The notes under the pieces were generated by a model. The model had not been told where the DNA came from and ran no database searches. It was given only the letters and a program-made list of their open reading frames with translations. Both the position numbers and the translations under genes were made by a program. A stretch of 64,000 nt of DNA. It comes from Proteles cristata cristata. Its lineage: Eukaryota; Chordata; Mammalia; Carnivora; Hyaenidae. Shown piece by piece: positions 62,526 to 64,000 of the stretch. Where the stretch lies: NCBI GenBank assembly GCA_017311185.1, contig JAESUZ010002606.1, positions 62,001-126,000 of the forward strand, in the 5' to 3' direction. Every line of letters begins with the position of its first letter. Position 1 is the stretch's first letter.

Positions 62526-62735
62526 GACGCTTGGGTGGCTCAGTCAGTTAACTGTCCAACTCTTGATTTTGGCTCAGGTCAGGATCTCGAGGTTCTGTGG
62601 GATCGAGCCCCATGTCAGGTTCTGTGCTGGCAGCGTGGAGCCAGCTTGGGGTTCTCTCTCTCTCCCTCTCTGCTTTGCTTACACGCACTCTCTCTTTCTC
62701 TCAAAATAAATAAATAAAGATTAAAAAAATGAAGA
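62526..62735 (+). mobile_element. Feliform SINE inside old L1
   Basis: Plus copy: GACGCTTGGGTGGCTCAGTC head and AAATAAATAAATAAAGATT tail. Confidence 0.85.
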
Positions 62736-62995
62736 GAAAGAAAAGGCAGAATACACAGGAAGAGCAATCAGACTGGCTGCACACACCTCCACACAACAGG
62801 GGGCAGAGAGCAAAAATATCTGTCAAACCAGAATTCTAATTATACTACCTTTCATGGATAAGGGAGAAATAAAGACATTTTTAGGTAAAGCTTGAAAGCA
62901 TTTACCACTAATAGGTTGACTAAAGGAACTATGAAGAAGTGTGCTTTGGGAAAGAAGGAAATTGAATAATAAGGAAAAATGAGAGTAAGGAGTGG

Positions 62996-63126
62996 TGGGG
63001 AGAAAGGAAGCAAGGGAGGGAGGGAGGGACAGAGGAAGGGAGGGGAGGGAGGGAGGGACAGAGGAAGGGAGGGAGGGAGGAGGAGAAGACAAGAAGGAAG
63101 AAGAGAAAAAGGGAGGGAGGGAAGGT
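62996..63126 (+). repeat. (GGGA)n homopurine tract
   Basis: About 130 bases almost free of pyrimidines; a GGGAGGGAGGGACAGAGGAA unit occurs twice in tandem. Open frames across it come from composition. Confidence 0.93.
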
Positions 63127-63221
63127 AAGTAAAAATACTAGCAAATAAGGGAAAACTCAAAATAATCATTGATGATCTAAAATAACAATATACCCAATAA
63201 AGGGTATATATTCAAGATTGG

Positions 63222-63567
63222 GGGTGCCTGGGTGGCTCAGTCGGTTGAGTATCCGACTCTTTTTTTTTTTTTACTGTTTATTTATTTTTTTAATGTTTTA
63301 TTTATTTTTGAGAGAGAGATAGAGACAGCATGAGCAGGGGAGGGTCAGAGAGAGAGGGAGACACAGAATCTGAAACCGGCACCAGGCTCTGAGCTAGCTG
63401 TTAGCACAGAGCCTGATGCGGGGCTCGAAACCATGAGCTGTGAGATCATGACCTGAGCCGAAGTCGGATGCTTAACGGACTGAGCCACCCAGGCACCCCG
63501 AGTGTCTGGCTCTTAATCTCCAGGCTGTGAGTTCAAGCCCTGCTTTGGGCTCCACAAAGAGTATAAA
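63222..63567 (+). mobile_element. Carnivore SINE split by an opposite-strand SINE
   Basis: Outer plus copy: GGGTGCCTGGGTGGCTCAGT head, interrupted after GAGTATCCGACTCTT, resuming with GAGTGTCTGGCTCTT and TTCAAGCCCTGCTTTGGGCT. Confidence 0.83.
63261..63498 (-). mobile_element. Feliform SINE inside older SINE
   Basis: Reverse copy ending GAGCCACCCAGGCACCCC; the flanking 15-base repeats differ at two positions. Confidence 0.88.
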
Positions 63568-64000
63568 TTCAAGGTGGATTTTAAATTTGCCTAAAACTAA
63601 TTTTTTTAAACATAAAAAAGCAGTAATGTGAAAAGTAGGGGGAGAATAATGCATCCCACCTGCACTGATCAGAAGGAAGATATACATGAAATTTAGACTT
63701 TGTGGAGGCACACATATATGTTAGAAATGCAAAAGTAACTACCCAAAGAATAGACATCGAAACCATAACTTCCAAGCCAGTAAAGGGAAATAAAGGAAGT
63801 AAATTCGATCGAAGCAGTAGATGTATAGGCACAACAAGAAGAAAAATAAATGCATGGTATATAAAAAAAATATAATAAGATAGCTATAACAGAAGTATTC
63901 CATTGTTCCAATAAAAGTAAATTGCTTCAATCTGTCAGTTAAAAGAAAACTCTAGATTGGATTTTAAAGTTCAGCTAGATGCTGGGGGAAGATGCAGAGG

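Larger units (their letters stand above)
61800..64000 (+). mobile_element. Old L1 ORF1-region fragment, sense, runs off window
   Basis: Between SINE insertions it reads like an L1 ORF1 and inter-ORF region: GGCAAATATTATC..., AGAATTCTAATTATACTACC then GGGAGAAATAAAGACATTTT (ILYP..GEIKTF-like), and near the end AAAAGTAAATTGCTTCAATC. Frames are broken throughout. Confidence 0.65.

Noticed and set aside
62823..63169. Minus-strand ORFs rich in Pro/Ser/Leu
   Set aside because: They are translations of the (GGGA)n tract at 62996-63126.
57544..64000. Search for ITSN2 SH3 exons on the minus strand
   Set aside because: No ALYDY- or WW-G...FPSNYV-type segment was seen; the region is intron with repeats.

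Overview
This is ordinary nuclear DNA from a carnivoran mammal, most likely a feliform (cat-side) species. About fifty tRNA-Lys-derived SINEs of the feliform type (heads like GGCGCCTGGGTGGCTCAGTC) lie on both strands, together with carnivore L1 fragments, old MaLR LTRs and MIR/LINE2 remnants. The genes are split into short exons with GT/AG borders. The species cannot be fixed from the sequence. I saw no prokaryotic, phage or plasmid features. Gene names rest on recognising the encoded protein families and on the gene order FAM228B - FAM228A - ITSN2, which I recall from human 2p23; no database search was possible.

Region 1-18.1 kb (+ strand): the last six coding exons of FAM228B, a protein of unknown function. 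All six splice in frame to a stop at 15368-15370 and encode 236 residues here; the 5' part lies before the window. Poly(A) signal candidates follow at 16079 and 17952.

Region 18.6-27.6 kb (+ strand): the tandem paralogue FAM228A. Its promoter-like GC-rich patch and six exons can be recognised, but it carries at least five separate reading-frame lesions, so it is called a unitary pseudogene.

Region 27.6-38.6 kb: intergenic and repeat-rich. It contains a 5'-containing but internally deleted antisense L1 and an LTR with intact 5-bp target duplications that was later hit by a young SINE.

Region 38.6-64 kb (- strand): the 3' end of ITSN2 (intersectin-2, long form). Eleven exons encode the last 504 residues: the Dbl-homology (DH), pleckstrin-homology (PH) and C2 domains, then a 3' UTR of about 740 bases. 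ITSN2 converges tail to tail with the FAM228 pair. From 57544 to the window end there is only ITSN2 intron, ending in an old sense-strand L1 ORF1-like fragment.

The genes do not form a pathway; they are a conserved syntenic neighbourhood. The most informative signals are the decay of FAM228A beside an open FAM228B, a possible frame change at the FAM228B C-terminus, a burst of a young SINE subfamily with its own diagnostic bases, nested or dimeric SINE insertions whose order can be read from target-site duplications, a perfect 15-bp hairpin in an ITSN2 intron, and a CpG-containing patch with a full CRE in another. I found no convincing previously undescribed functional system.
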